Shown piece by piece: positions 26,710-35,693 of a stretch of DNA of 64,000 nucleotides. The position numbers and the translations under genes are program-made. The stretch is taken from positions 1 through 64,000 of the forward strand of contig CAZHTM010000004.1 in assembly GCA_964535735.1 (NCBI GenBank), in the 5' to 3' direction. Origin of the DNA: J089 sp964535735 (GTDB taxonomy: Bacteria; Fidelibacterota; Marinisomatia; Marinisomatales; J089). The notes beneath the pieces are model-generated. The model did no database searches. It was not told the DNA's origin and saw nothing but the letters and a program-made list of their open reading frames with translations. Position 1 is the first letter of the stretch, and the number at the start of each line of letters is the position of its first letter.

Positions 26710-27476
26710 GATTTCGCCTTCTGGATTTGACGTTCACATTTCTGGATTGCTGTTTCCGCCTTTTCAAAGAGTTGTGAATCCTTGAGTTCCTTCTCATGCA
26801 CCGTAAATATATCCCGGGCTTTGTCCACATCTTTCATATGACAGTAGGCTGTAATCAGGCCTAAATAAGATTGCGGAACATAATCAGTATCATAATACGA
26901 TTTTAAGACATCCTCAAAGGAATTGATGGCCGAATCATAAACGCCCAGTTTAATATAGAGAATTCCCGTTTCGTAGACTTTCCGTCCCAGCTTGTTCCTC
27001 AGTTTGATCATCATCTCATTGGCTTCATCGATGTACTCTGAATCGGGATAATCATCCAGGAATTCCTGAATTTTTTCGATGGCCTTCTGGGTATTGGTCT
27101 GATCCAAATAATACTCAGGAGATTCCTCGTAATAACTTTGGCAAATACGCCACCGGGCCTTTTCCACGTAGGGACTGAACATCATTCGCCTTGTTAGGCG
27201 ATCAAACTCAGAAATGGCCAGGAGATATTCTTTATTCTTGAAATAAGATTCACCCAAGTAAAACATGGCGTCATCACCCCATTCCGTATGGGATCCACTG
27301 AGCACCACATAATTAAATTCTTCCTGGGCCTGAACATATTTTTTCTTTTCTAAATATTCTTTTCCTTTGTTAAACCTGGTCTCAAAATCCATTTCATCTT
27401 CAGGTTTACTCCCAGCACATCCCTGTACGGCGATCCACAATCCCGCACCCAGCATAACTAATAGTATTCGCTTCAT
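26706..27476 (-). CDS. bamD: BamD-like outer membrane lipoprotein with TPRs
   Basis: About 256 residues. A lipoprotein signal (MKRILLVMLGAG, Cys in VQGCAGS at about residue 20) is followed by TPR-type repeats in the BamD/YfiO arrangement (FNKGKEYLEKKKYVQAQEEF, FYLGESYFKNKEYLLAISEFDRL, KIQEFLDDYPDSEYIDEA). BamD is the essential lipoprotein of the beta-barrel assembly machine. The start at 27476 follows the upstream stop by 4 nt; longer readings extend into the upstream gene and were rejected. It follows barrel-related genes, which fits. Confidence 0.87.
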   Translation of the reverse strand: MKRILLVMLGAGLWIAVQGCAGSKPEDEMDFETRFNKGKEYLEKKKYVQAQEEFNYVVLSGSHTEWGDDAMFYLGESYFKNKEYLLAISEFDRLTRRMMFSPYVEKARWRICQSYYEESPEYYLDQTNTQKAIEKIQEFLDDYPDSEYIDEANEMMIKLRNKLGRKVYETGILYIKLGVYDSAINSFEDVLKSYYDTDYVPQSYLGLITAYCHMKDVDKARDIFTVHEKELKDSQLFEKAETAIQKCERQIQKAKS

Positions 27477-27480
27477 TCCA

Positions 27481-28386
27481 CTACCAAGATAAAGCCAAGG
27501 CAATCCCACCGATGCCATAGCGTGACTTTGGATCATATATAAGTCCCATCGTGGGTTGGACTTTGGCCTGTTTTTGGGATTTCCGATTGGAACTCCATAG
27601 CGCTTCGAAGGCGCTGGCCACATGGTTAAACATGATGGCACTAACGGCAAAATTTGCCAGTTTCAAATAAGTGTTACTCTTCTCTCGTTGAGATAGATAG
27701 TTATCCCGGTGATGAGTCATTATAAGTATTTCGGTACTATCACCCACATCTTTCGCTTGTTCCCAATACAATGGGAACCCATCGGAATCAAAGACATCAT
27801 CCCAGCCCCCTACAAATTGATCATATTTCCCGATGTTTTCATAGAAATCTCGATCCCTTAAAACAACCAACTCGTCTACATATCCTAACTGACTCAGGGT
27901 GTCCTGCGGAACCAGGATACCATTGAGTTCCAAACTCAGACTGTGAGTACCACCAAATCGGACGTCTGGGTAACTCACTCCTAAGATAGGTGTGTTCGCT
28001 ATAAAGTTCTCTAAGGACCAATGTTCATCTGCATAATTTTCATAACCGATGCGTATATCTTCTGCTCGGGTGGTCCAATTCCAGTAACTAAAAAGACCAA
28101 AAAGTTCTACACCAGAAAACAACGCCGTGCGCCATAAAGGCTCCCGATTGTAGTACTGTCCCAAGCCTGGCAACACTAGCGACATAACCAACGGTCGTCC
28201 ATGGTATTCGATCTTCACTGTATCCGAAGAATCGGGGGTGTTAACATACGTATATATGCGCGATTCATATCCCGCATGATAATTATCCAGTATCCCTTTC
28301 CCGGAGGCCAGTCCACCTCCAATCAGGAAAAGCACTAGTAATAGACTAAAATCCGAAAAGAATCGTGAAGTAGTATCTGTTTTCAT
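27481..28386 (-). CDS. DUF5683-like exported membrane protein
   Basis: About 301 residues with an N-terminal signal or anchor. Residues 67-95 carry LVLPGLGQYYNREPLWRTALF, the conserved P-G-x-G-Q-x-Y-N core of DUF5683, and a further hydrophobic segment near the C-terminus (KLANFAVSAIMFNHVASAFEAL) is also typical. Function unknown; in Bacteroidetes such proteins occur near cell-envelope genes. Start chosen at the ATG of MKTDTTS; it overlaps the 3' end of the upstream gene by about 41 nt. The middle section (about 110-230) is unusual in length and composition for the family. Confidence 0.65.
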   Translation of the reverse strand: MKTDTTSRFFSDFSLLLVLFLIGGGLASGKGILDNYHAGYESRIYTYVNTPDSSDTVKIEYHGRPLVMSLVLPGLGQYYNREPLWRTALFSGVELFGLFSYWNWTTRAEDIRIGYENYADEHWSLENFIANTPILGVSYPDVRFGGTHSLSLELNGILVPQDTLSQLGYVDELVVLRDRDFYENIGKYDQFVGGWDDVFDSDGFPLYWEQAKDVGDSTEILIMTHHRDNYLSQREKSNTYLKLANFAVSAIMFNHVASAFEALWSSNRKSQKQAKVQPTMGLIYDPKSRYGIGGIALALSW

Positions 28387-31315
28387 GACCATAATTCAAG
28401 GTTTGATCCTGGGTTTGTTTCTGAAATGACGTGAGTCCCCGGTGAATTTCCCAACCGATTGCGACAGGGAAATTATAAAAGCTGAACCCATTTATTCGCC
28501 ATTGAAATCCCAGGGATTGTTTCAAGGAAAAGGTGGTATCCCATGCATCACCGAATTGATATACGATTCCCACAACCGCATTTTGCCACGTCAACCAACC
28601 GGTTTTTATGTGTGTCTCCCGAACAATAGGGACACGAAAAGTCATCCGTTCGATTGCCAGATTCCGACCCTCAATACCATAAAAAGGATATCCCTGAATA
28701 CCTGGCAAACCGCCTCCAAAATAATTAAAGAAAGAATCTGCTGAAGAATTTGAAATCCAGCCCAACTTTGTTTCCGTCGTCACCGTCCAGCGTGAAGTTC
28801 CTGGAATTTCACCAGACCACTGGAAACGTCCATCCAATCTGAGAAGATCATTGGGAATGAACACTTCTTGCAATGTGCCCGCGTCAGTCAAATCCAAACC
28901 GTCAATAAAATCATTCCACTCGTAGGTTAATCGTAAGTCTATATTTATTCCATTGGATGGGTTAATATTTCCATCAAACCGTGGCTGGTGAATATCCGTT
29001 TTCCAATGAATCCCAGCCGATGAACCCCGGAAATAATCGTAGGCAATGCCCCCTTGAAGCGCTTCCCCGGGAATGGATTCCTTAATAAATGCCCGATATC
29101 GTTGCCAGTTCCCGTACACCTCCAGAGTATGGATGCCATAGATGGGTATTTGAAGTCCTCCCTGGAACTGAATCAACCGAAAACGCAGATTATTGTCAAT
29201 AGAATACACACTGTAGAAATTACGCTCAAAGGTATTGCGCGTCAGGTACGTGGCTTCAGCATAAAGGGTGGGAAAGAATCGATGAAATTCGAAGCGGAAA
29301 AATAAATCCGCATCCTTGGTCCGATTCAGGGTGGCCCCACCAAAAAGACTCAGTCGATTCAATATTTCGCTGGAATAAAAATAAAATCCTGGTTTAAGAG
29401 TGTTGTAATCCACCATGAGCCGCGGCAATACAAACATGGGCGGAAATTGATCTTCATAGGGACGAATCTCATAATCCAGGTCTGTTTCAAGAATGGGAGG
29501 TTTTAAGTGTCCGTTCCGACGATAGTAAGAGGGCGAATATCCTACCGCCTCTTCTGGAACCAGTTCCAAGCTATCCATCAGGGCAATCTTATAGCCACCG
29601 TCAGTATACTCAACATATAGGCATTGGCCCGAGGCATTCACATCCGGCATGAACGCGCCACCTAACACATTGGTCACATAATATTGATCATCGGTTTCCG
29701 GATCAATCCGATAGAGGTTGAAAATCCCGGTACGATCATCGGAATATATCCAATCTCCCTGGGGAGTAATGGTCAGGTCCCGCTCATCCCATTCACGGGT
29801 ATTCAGAAGGGTCTGAAGCGTAGAATCAGACATGGTATAGGCCATGATATTCCGGAAATGGTGTTGGGTCACATCAAAGATCAGACGGTGATCGGTCCTG
29901 TCATAACGGAGATGATGAACCAGGCGATGATCTTTAAAATCCGTCAATTGATACACCGAACGATCAGACAAGGATAACAAAAACACGTTTTCCATCCCGT
30001 CTGTGGAGGAGATATAAGCAATCGCCGAATCTCCGGGAATAAATACCGGTGATCGCCCTCTTGAATCTTTGGTAAGTCGAGTGGATTTTTCCTTCTCAAG
30101 ATCATAGACAAAGATATCGTTATAACTTGAACCGGCCGCATTGGGATGATCCGGTCGTCGGCTGTAATAAATGTATCGTCCGCTGGGATGCCACGAGGCG
30201 GCGGTTTTTACGCCCTTATCCACCAAGATATCCTTCCCGGTTTTCATATCACGATAATAGAGGTTTGTTTGACCAAAATAATCGTTATCCCGATTAGAAA
30301 TATATAAAAACCGAGTTCCGGAAGGGCTCCAAACAGGATACAGGTTTGTGGTCCCTTCTGTCAGAAGTAAACGACCCTTAACTTCGTGATCCCTCACGGA
30401 TTCTGTAAGAATATGGTATCGCTGGTTGAGCGTATTAACAAATTGTTGATACAGACTATCCCCGTCAATGCCAATAGTCTTTTTAATCGCCCGGTTCAAT
30501 GAAAACTGGGTTGGGCGGGATAATTCCGTAACCAATTTTCTGAGTTTATCTGTGCCATATTTCACCGCAATGTACCGAGTAAGCGCATAACCCGAATTAT
30601 ACACTGATTCATTACCGATTCCTGACTTGCCAAATGAATTCATGGCCGGAAACGTTAATAAATTGTCGTGCAATGCCCGATCTCTCAGAATCATGTCCCG
30701 ATGAGTATCCCACATATCATAATCCGACCCTGCGAATTGGAACTGCGCCATTCCTTCCGCAAGCCAGGGCGGAACGATCGTACCTGGAATGGCATAACTG
30801 ATGATTGTGTTAGGATACCCAAATAACACATCTTTTCTTTTCTCTGGTTCATATCCAATCCATTGGAGGTACATGGCCGGGATTTTCTGCCCCGCTTTCA
30901 TCGATTTTTGCATGGAAACGATATGGGTGAATTCATGCGTCACCACATTTTGCAACCAGCGGTGACTCCCTCTCAACTCATAATCCAGAGGACTGGCCCA
31001 AATCACAATTTTATTGTCATAATAATACGCCGCTCCATTGGCGATATCATCTGTGTCCATGAAGATTAGGTGGGTTTTGGCCTGGGGTTCAAATTGATAC
31101 AGTTCCGTAACTTTTGGATAAATCAATTCCGCTACCCTGGCCCCTTCCTGAGCACTGTGAAACGTGGCGTCGTAAAAATGAATAATGAAGTGTTCGGTCT
31201 CAAACGTCTTCCAATTTAATTCCGGATGGTTGTAATCAAACTGACCATACGCATGGCTTGATATAAACACTATGAGAACGAATAATAAGTGTCTTACATA
31301 GAAGTGTTTTTTCAA
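28346..31315 (-). CDS. Outer-membrane zinc peptidase-propeller-barrel fusion
   Basis: A 989-residue secreted protein. Domain 1 (about 25-300) is a gluzincin-like metallopeptidase: VVTHEFTHIV gives the HExxH motif (about 127-131) and WLAEGMAQF supplies the third zinc ligand Glu about 56 residues later. Domain 2 (about 310-610) holds TolB/PD40-like propeller blades such as PVWSPSGTRFLYIS and ASWHPSGRYIYYS. Domain 3 (about 640-989) looks like an outer-membrane beta-barrel rich in alternating aromatic strands and ending in Phe, the usual barrel signal. The start is a TTG in a TTGA overlap with the upstream stop; it gives a good signal peptide ending HAYGQ. Substrate unknown. Confidence 0.75.
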   Translation of the reverse strand: MKKHFYVRHLLFVLIVFISSHAYGQFDYNHPELNWKTFETEHFIIHFYDATFHSAQEGARVAELIYPKVTELYQFEPQAKTHLIFMDTDDIANGAAYYYDNKIVIWASPLDYELRGSHRWLQNVVTHEFTHIVSMQKSMKAGQKIPAMYLQWIGYEPEKRKDVLFGYPNTIISYAIPGTIVPPWLAEGMAQFQFAGSDYDMWDTHRDMILRDRALHDNLLTFPAMNSFGKSGIGNESVYNSGYALTRYIAVKYGTDKLRKLVTELSRPTQFSLNRAIKKTIGIDGDSLYQQFVNTLNQRYHILTESVRDHEVKGRLLLTEGTTNLYPVWSPSGTRFLYISNRDNDYFGQTNLYYRDMKTGKDILVDKGVKTAASWHPSGRYIYYSRRPDHPNAAGSSYNDIFVYDLEKEKSTRLTKDSRGRSPVFIPGDSAIAYISSTDGMENVFLLSLSDRSVYQLTDFKDHRLVHHLRYDRTDHRLIFDVTQHHFRNIMAYTMSDSTLQTLLNTREWDERDLTITPQGDWIYSDDRTGIFNLYRIDPETDDQYYVTNVLGGAFMPDVNASGQCLYVEYTDGGYKIALMDSLELVPEEAVGYSPSYYRRNGHLKPPILETDLDYEIRPYEDQFPPMFVLPRLMVDYNTLKPGFYFYSSEILNRLSLFGGATLNRTKDADLFFRFEFHRFFPTLYAEATYLTRNTFERNFYSVYSIDNNLRFRLIQFQGGLQIPIYGIHTLEVYGNWQRYRAFIKESIPGEALQGGIAYDYFRGSSAGIHWKTDIHQPRFDGNINPSNGINIDLRLTYEWNDFIDGLDLTDAGTLQEVFIPNDLLRLDGRFQWSGEIPGTSRWTVTTETKLGWISNSSADSFFNYFGGGLPGIQGYPFYGIEGRNLAIERMTFRVPIVRETHIKTGWLTWQNAVVGIVYQFGDAWDTTFSLKQSLGFQWRINGFSFYNFPVAIGWEIHRGLTSFQKQTQDQTLNYGHENRYYFTILFGF

Positions 31316-34155
31316 TTCACAATGCCCAGTTTCAGTATTTTGGTTTCGGTTTCTGTTCCTGCAGAGGCGATTATCCGGGCAAAATAAATTCCTGGTTCCT
31401 GGCCGCTGACATCCCACCGGATTTCATTCGGGAGCAAAGGATGGGGATTATTCAACACCCAGCGCTTTACAAAATAGCCCGCTAGGGAATAAACCTCCAC
31501 TTCCACTTTTTCCGCCGTTCCCACGGTGATGCGAAAGGTTACGTTCCCCTCTTTCGCCGGATTGGGATAAACATAGGTTTTTGCTGTGAAAAGAAGTGGA
31601 TCCTGATCCGGGTTCGGTAACGGGGAGCTGCCAATCACTGTTCGGGACTGAAACACATCCCCATTGGGCAATGTCCAACCACTCTCGTCCAGCGACAGGT
31701 CAGAGATGAACCAGGCACTGTTTTGACAGACCAAGATGGATTGTCCCTGTGTAGCGGCAATTTGTAATAGACTATCGGAGGGATCGGTCCCAAAACGCAA
31801 TTGTAATTGCCCACCGGATCCCCAAACAGTGATCACACCACTGGAATCTTGAGTGACGATCTCCCGCCCTTCCGTCTCCAGGATATCACCGGATAAAACT
31901 CGTCTCACCATCCCCACTTCGATGGGAAATCCGGATAACAATGCAAAGTTGACATCAAAGGCGTATAGCAATCCGTCATTCGCAATCGCGATACCATCCG
32001 GGAGATTATCGCGATTCAGGTCCGCTATAATGATCTGCGAAAAGTGCACGGAAGGAAATCCAACGGTTAGATCGGCATCATTCTTTTGGATTCCGCCAGA
32101 TGGGAGTATTTGAAATTTAATTTGAGTTTCTGGCGTAAGAATATCTTTGGAATCGAAAAGATTTATACTCGCCATATTCTCTCTATCCGTCCATGTCGCT
32201 GCAATAATACTTAAGCTATCCTGACTCACCGACAGCCGTTGATTTTCTTCGTAAATCAGCACCCGATTTTGATCGTCTTCTCCTTCTACATAATAGATGT
32301 CACCGTCTCGGGGAAAGGATCGGGACCAGATCCAAGAAAATTGCGCTCCTGCGGCATCATATTGGTACCCGGTTACGTGGAAGGAATCGGCGGTTGCTTC
32401 CACCACCGTTAACTGATTATAGGGAAACCTCCCCGTTTGCACCAAAGTAAATTCAGCCGCCAACGGCTCATGAAATACATGGCGATCCTGTTGACTGTCC
32501 AAGGTCCAGAGGCGATTTTCGCCCCCGATGATTTCCGCAGTTCCATCCTCATCAAAATCATAAACCAGATGCAACGGTTCATCCAAGTCTGACAGCTCCG
32601 AAATTTTTCGTCCGTTGCGAAGAATGAAGGTCATAGTATCCGCCGGAGCACTGATGCTATCAATAATCACGAAGGAGTCGGCGCCGGAGTTCAGTCGCGT
32701 ATCAGGGAAGGTCAGGGGGCCGAATTGGGGATATCCTCCAGCCGAGGCGGGATTCACCCACTCATGTTCTTTATTCCCCTTAAACCAAAGGTCCCCGAAA
32801 TATCCCGCGGAAGGATCGGCTGTAAGAAAAATATTGGGATAGCCAATGTCCTGAGCACCATCCGCCTCCTCAAGATCAACACCCCGTGAGTGTTTATTGC
32901 CATTAATGGAATAAGAATTCAAACCTTCCTGTATCCGAGATTCATCGATATGCCAAATCAGTAACCCTGTTCCTGGCAATCCAATCTCATAGTTCTCAAA
33001 GCCCGTGATTACGCCCGTAACGGGATCCGTGGTGTGAGGAACAGAATCAATGATGATTTCAACCAAAGGCGGATAGCGGCCGGTCCTGTCCCACATAGAA
33101 TAGCGGGTGGAATCCAGACTCACCCCGTCGCGCCAGGCATTATTACGCGCTTCAACCAGAAAATATTCGCTGGATGTCATTGAAATTTTCGCGATGTCAT
33201 CTTTCTCATGAGAAATCAGGCTAACATCCTCGGGGGCATTCATATCCTGGGGATGTTCCCAACCAGCATAAATCCGGGTCCATGCATCCGGTGGAGCGGG
33301 AATTAGCCCGCGGGCATTATTGGAACCCTGATCCATGAGCGAAAATACACCGACACCCGATTCTCCCGTTTCCGTATCCCACAGGGGAGGGAAACCCAAA
33401 GCGAATCCGGTCATGAGGGTAAGCGTTCCGGTTAAGGCGTACTGGTAATCACAGGGTTCTGCGGAATCCAGCAAAGGATTGGATTCAGAATAGAGAAGAT
33501 GATTTTGCGTTTCAGGGAGAATCACTCCTTGGGAGATAGTAACGCCCCCAATGGTAATGCCTTCCGTACCTAACGCGTCCCGTATCATTTCCTGGTCCAC
33601 AAATGTTGATGGAATATCCTCTGGCGTAGGATCTAAAAACGGGAGTGAAAAATCCTGGCCAATTCCAGCGTGAAATACGATAACAACATCGGCGCTGGAA
33701 AAATCAATGTTATCACGTTGGTAAGCTTCCGTAATCGCGTCTCGAAAAAGTTCTACCAGACGTTGGTCTGCCACTTCCGGTTCATTGTAAGGGTGATAAT
33801 AGGACATGGGTTGAGAAAGAGTGTACACATCCCCATTCTGCAACGGGTAAATCTCAGATTGCACGAGATCGACCCCCAACTGGCCGTAACTTACCCACCG
33901 GAAATAATGATCAATGGCTTGAAAATGACTTAAAAAATAATTTCGGTCATGGGGTGGCGGATCCAGGGTATATCGGCCACAGGTATCAAAATCCGCGCTC
34001 ATGAGGAATTGACCGTCGCCCGTTGTACCCGGAGAATCGTCGACGGCAAATTCCACCCGGATTCCGATGATGATTTTATCGCCGGTAAGGGAACTCCCAA
34101 AAACAAGAGCAGGAATAATCCAGACGACGAACAGAATTGTCCGGATCATGGACAT
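31312..34155 (-). CDS. Inactive M6-peptidase-like protein with T9SS sorting domain
   Basis: About 947 residues with a signal peptide. The N-terminal part follows the M6 (immune inhibitor A-like) peptidase pattern: VVIVFHAGIGQD, then GFALGFPPLWDTE, SGVGVFSLMDQGS and PPDAWTRIYAGW. Where M6 enzymes have HExGHxxGxPDLYD, this protein has LMTGFALGFPPLWD, so both zinc-binding His and the catalytic Glu are gone (His to Leu, Glu to Met, His to Phe, near residue 247). A propeller-like middle region (FDEDGTAEI, ADLNRDNLPDGIAIANDG) is followed by a C-terminal Por sorting domain (YPNPA, then VEVYSLAGYFV, GIYFARI). It is thus a predicted type IX secretion cargo, next to porV. Start at ATG 34155 or 34149. 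Confidence 0.8.
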   Translation of the reverse strand: MSMIRTILFVVWIIPALVFGSSLTGDKIIIGIRVEFAVDDSPGTTGDGQFLMSADFDTCGRYTLDPPPHDRNYFLSHFQAIDHYFRWVSYGQLGVDLVQSEIYPLQNGDVYTLSQPMSYYHPYNEPEVADQRLVELFRDAITEAYQRDNIDFSSADVVIVFHAGIGQDFSLPFLDPTPEDIPSTFVDQEMIRDALGTEGITIGGVTISQGVILPETQNHLLYSESNPLLDSAEPCDYQYALTGTLTLMTGFALGFPPLWDTETGESGVGVFSLMDQGSNNARGLIPAPPDAWTRIYAGWEHPQDMNAPEDVSLISHEKDDIAKISMTSSEYFLVEARNNAWRDGVSLDSTRYSMWDRTGRYPPLVEIIIDSVPHTTDPVTGVITGFENYEIGLPGTGLLIWHIDESRIQEGLNSYSINGNKHSRGVDLEEADGAQDIGYPNIFLTADPSAGYFGDLWFKGNKEHEWVNPASAGGYPQFGPLTFPDTRLNSGADSFVIIDSISAPADTMTFILRNGRKISELSDLDEPLHLVYDFDEDGTAEIIGGENRLWTLDSQQDRHVFHEPLAAEFTLVQTGRFPYNQLTVVEATADSFHVTGYQYDAAGAQFSWIWSRSFPRDGDIYYVEGEDDQNRVLIYEENQRLSVSQDSLSIIAATWTDRENMASINLFDSKDILTPETQIKFQILPSGGIQKNDADLTVGFPSVHFSQIIIADLNRDNLPDGIAIANDGLLYAFDVNFALLSGFPIEVGMVRRVLSGDILETEGREIVTQDSSGVITVWGSGGQLQLRFGTDPSDSLLQIAATQGQSILVCQNSAWFISDLSLDESGWTLPNGDVFQSRTVIGSSPLPNPDQDPLLFTAKTYVYPNPAKEGNVTFRITVGTAEKVEVEVYSLAGYFVKRWVLNNPHPLLPNEIRWDVSGQEPGIYFARIIASAGTETETKILKLGIVN

Positions 34156-34176
34156 GGGTCGACTCAAATACGCCGG

Positions 34177-35544
34177 TTAAAATTCCATGCCGAGAGAAAA
34201 CCGCATGGTATTCGTCAGTGGGTGTCCGGGAGGGCCGGACGTATATCCAAAATCAAAACCATACCCGGCGAAACGGAGTCCAATCCCAAAAGTGGGATTA
34301 TATATTTTCCCGGTCTTGTCATATAAATAACCTACCCGGAGCGCAAAATAATTGGAATACCAATATTCCAGACCGATATGATGCACCAATTTATCAATTT
34401 CATTCATAATCGTCCGGTCTTTGGCGGAACCCACTTCCTTCTGGCCCCATTCATTATAGATGCCCCAGCCCTCATCGCCAAATTCCAATCCATTGGCGGG
34501 ATCGGCACCTGCCTTGACAATTTCCCCTTCATCTAAATCGATTTTACCATTGTGATTATTATCCTGCCAATCGTAGCCCCCGATGATTCGATCATTGGTA
34601 CCACTGGAGGTGGATTTGTCAATATCGCCCCCTAACAGCCAGTCATCTACCCAGGATGTGAAAATCGCTATATAAATGGGATCGGTGTGGGCTGTCTCTC
34701 TCTGCCCCTCTTTATTGTATTCCGGATTCTTGGTAGTAGGATGCCCGAATTCATCATATCCGCCCACATAGCCGTCCCCATCCCAATCCATATCCGGATA
34801 AGTAGCCACCAGCAGTTTTTGAATGTCATAAGACAAGCTCAGCCGATTGTACTCCGATTTCACAAGTTTAAAATTCATCCCCACCGTCAAATTGGTAGGT
34901 TGGGGATCGGCTTGCGCCGGGTCAATGAAGGAAACTTTCGGACCGATATTGGTGATGGTGGCACCAAAATCCATCCGTGATCCAAGTAAATCTTTTTTCA
35001 AATACCCAATATCAAAACCAAAATCCGTGGATGTCCCCTTCCCTTTTTCCGCGCCAGCGCCCTGTTCAGCCAGATGCTGATAGGAAACCTTTACATTCAA
35101 CCCAAACGAAGATCTACTAGAGAGCAGGGCACTGTAGGATCCGGCCATCGCCAACATGTAACTGGTAAAGGTTCCCAGGTTTTGTCCCGTTTCGTCGGTC
35201 CGGATTTGTTGCCCCAGCCCTAAATAGATCAAATGTCCACCAACGGTTCCAAGGTGGGGAATTTCATGACGCATGGTGAAAAAATCATAATACAGATCGT
35301 CAGCCAGGTTGGGTAGCCAATTTACATGCATTAACCCCACTTCATTGCCCTTTAGAAAACCCAGTCCTGCGGGATTCCAATAGGAGGCATAGGCATCGTC
35401 CGCTATCGCCACTTGACTTTCGCCCATGCCGCCAGCACGGGCTCCGGGTGCAATGAGTAGAAATATCGCCCCGGCTTCACTCTGCGCGTATAGACTAGAT
35501 AACGTAAACAGAAGAAGCACACCTCTGGTGAACACTAATTTCAT
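34177..35544 (-). CDS. porV: PorV/UPF0164-like outer membrane barrel with EF-hand loops
   Basis: A 455-residue outer-membrane protein with a signal peptide (ending LYAQ). The start of the mature part matches PorV: FLLIAPGARAGGMGESQVAIADDAYASYWNPAGL-like, followed by barrel strands and a C-terminal Phe. PorV shuttles cargo out of the type IX translocon to the attachment complex. Unusual: two perfect EF-hand loop patterns lie in an insertion, DWDGDGYVGGYD at 253-264 and DNNHNGKIDLDE at 328-339. An upstream GGAG site and a plausible promoter (35631-35660) make it the first gene of its unit. Other PorV-like paralogues not involved in T9SS exist, so the symbol is tentative. Confidence 0.75.
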   Translation of the reverse strand: MKLVFTRGVLLLFTLSSLYAQSEAGAIFLLIAPGARAGGMGESQVAIADDAYASYWNPAGLGFLKGNEVGLMHVNWLPNLADDLYYDFFTMRHEIPHLGTVGGHLIYLGLGQQIRTDETGQNLGTFTSYMLAMAGSYSALLSSRSSFGLNVKVSYQHLAEQGAGAEKGKGTSTDFGFDIGYLKKDLLGSRMDFGATITNIGPKVSFIDPAQADPQPTNLTVGMNFKLVKSEYNRLSLSYDIQKLLVATYPDMDWDGDGYVGGYDEFGHPTTKNPEYNKEGQRETAHTDPIYIAIFTSWVDDWLLGGDIDKSTSSGTNDRIIGGYDWQDNNHNGKIDLDEGEIVKAGADPANGLEFGDEGWGIYNEWGQKEVGSAKDRTIMNEIDKLVHHIGLEYWYSNYFALRVGYLYDKTGKIYNPTFGIGLRFAGYGFDFGYTSGPPGHPLTNTMRFSLGMEF

Positions 35545-35630
35545 TTTAACTTTTCTCCGATGTTGTTGTTTTGTCCCATTCGGGAATCTGTTAGCCAGGT
35601 GCTATATGCTTCTCCTTTAAAGTGGCGGCG

Positions 35631-35660
35631 AATCTATTTCCCACATTTGGTTGCAGTCAA
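35631..35660 (-). promoter_or_regulatory. Candidate sigma-70-type promoter of the porV unit
   Basis: Minus strand: -35 TTGACT (35655-35660), 18-bp spacer, -10 TAGATT (35631-35636), about 85 bases before the porV start. It matches five and four of six consensus positions. The 149-base gap between the TRAP permease stop and porV is the only long gap nearby. FCB sigma factors can prefer other motifs, so this is tentative. Confidence 0.4.
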
Positions 35661-35693
35661 GTAATGAATCTTATCTCTATTTTGTTCCTTAAT

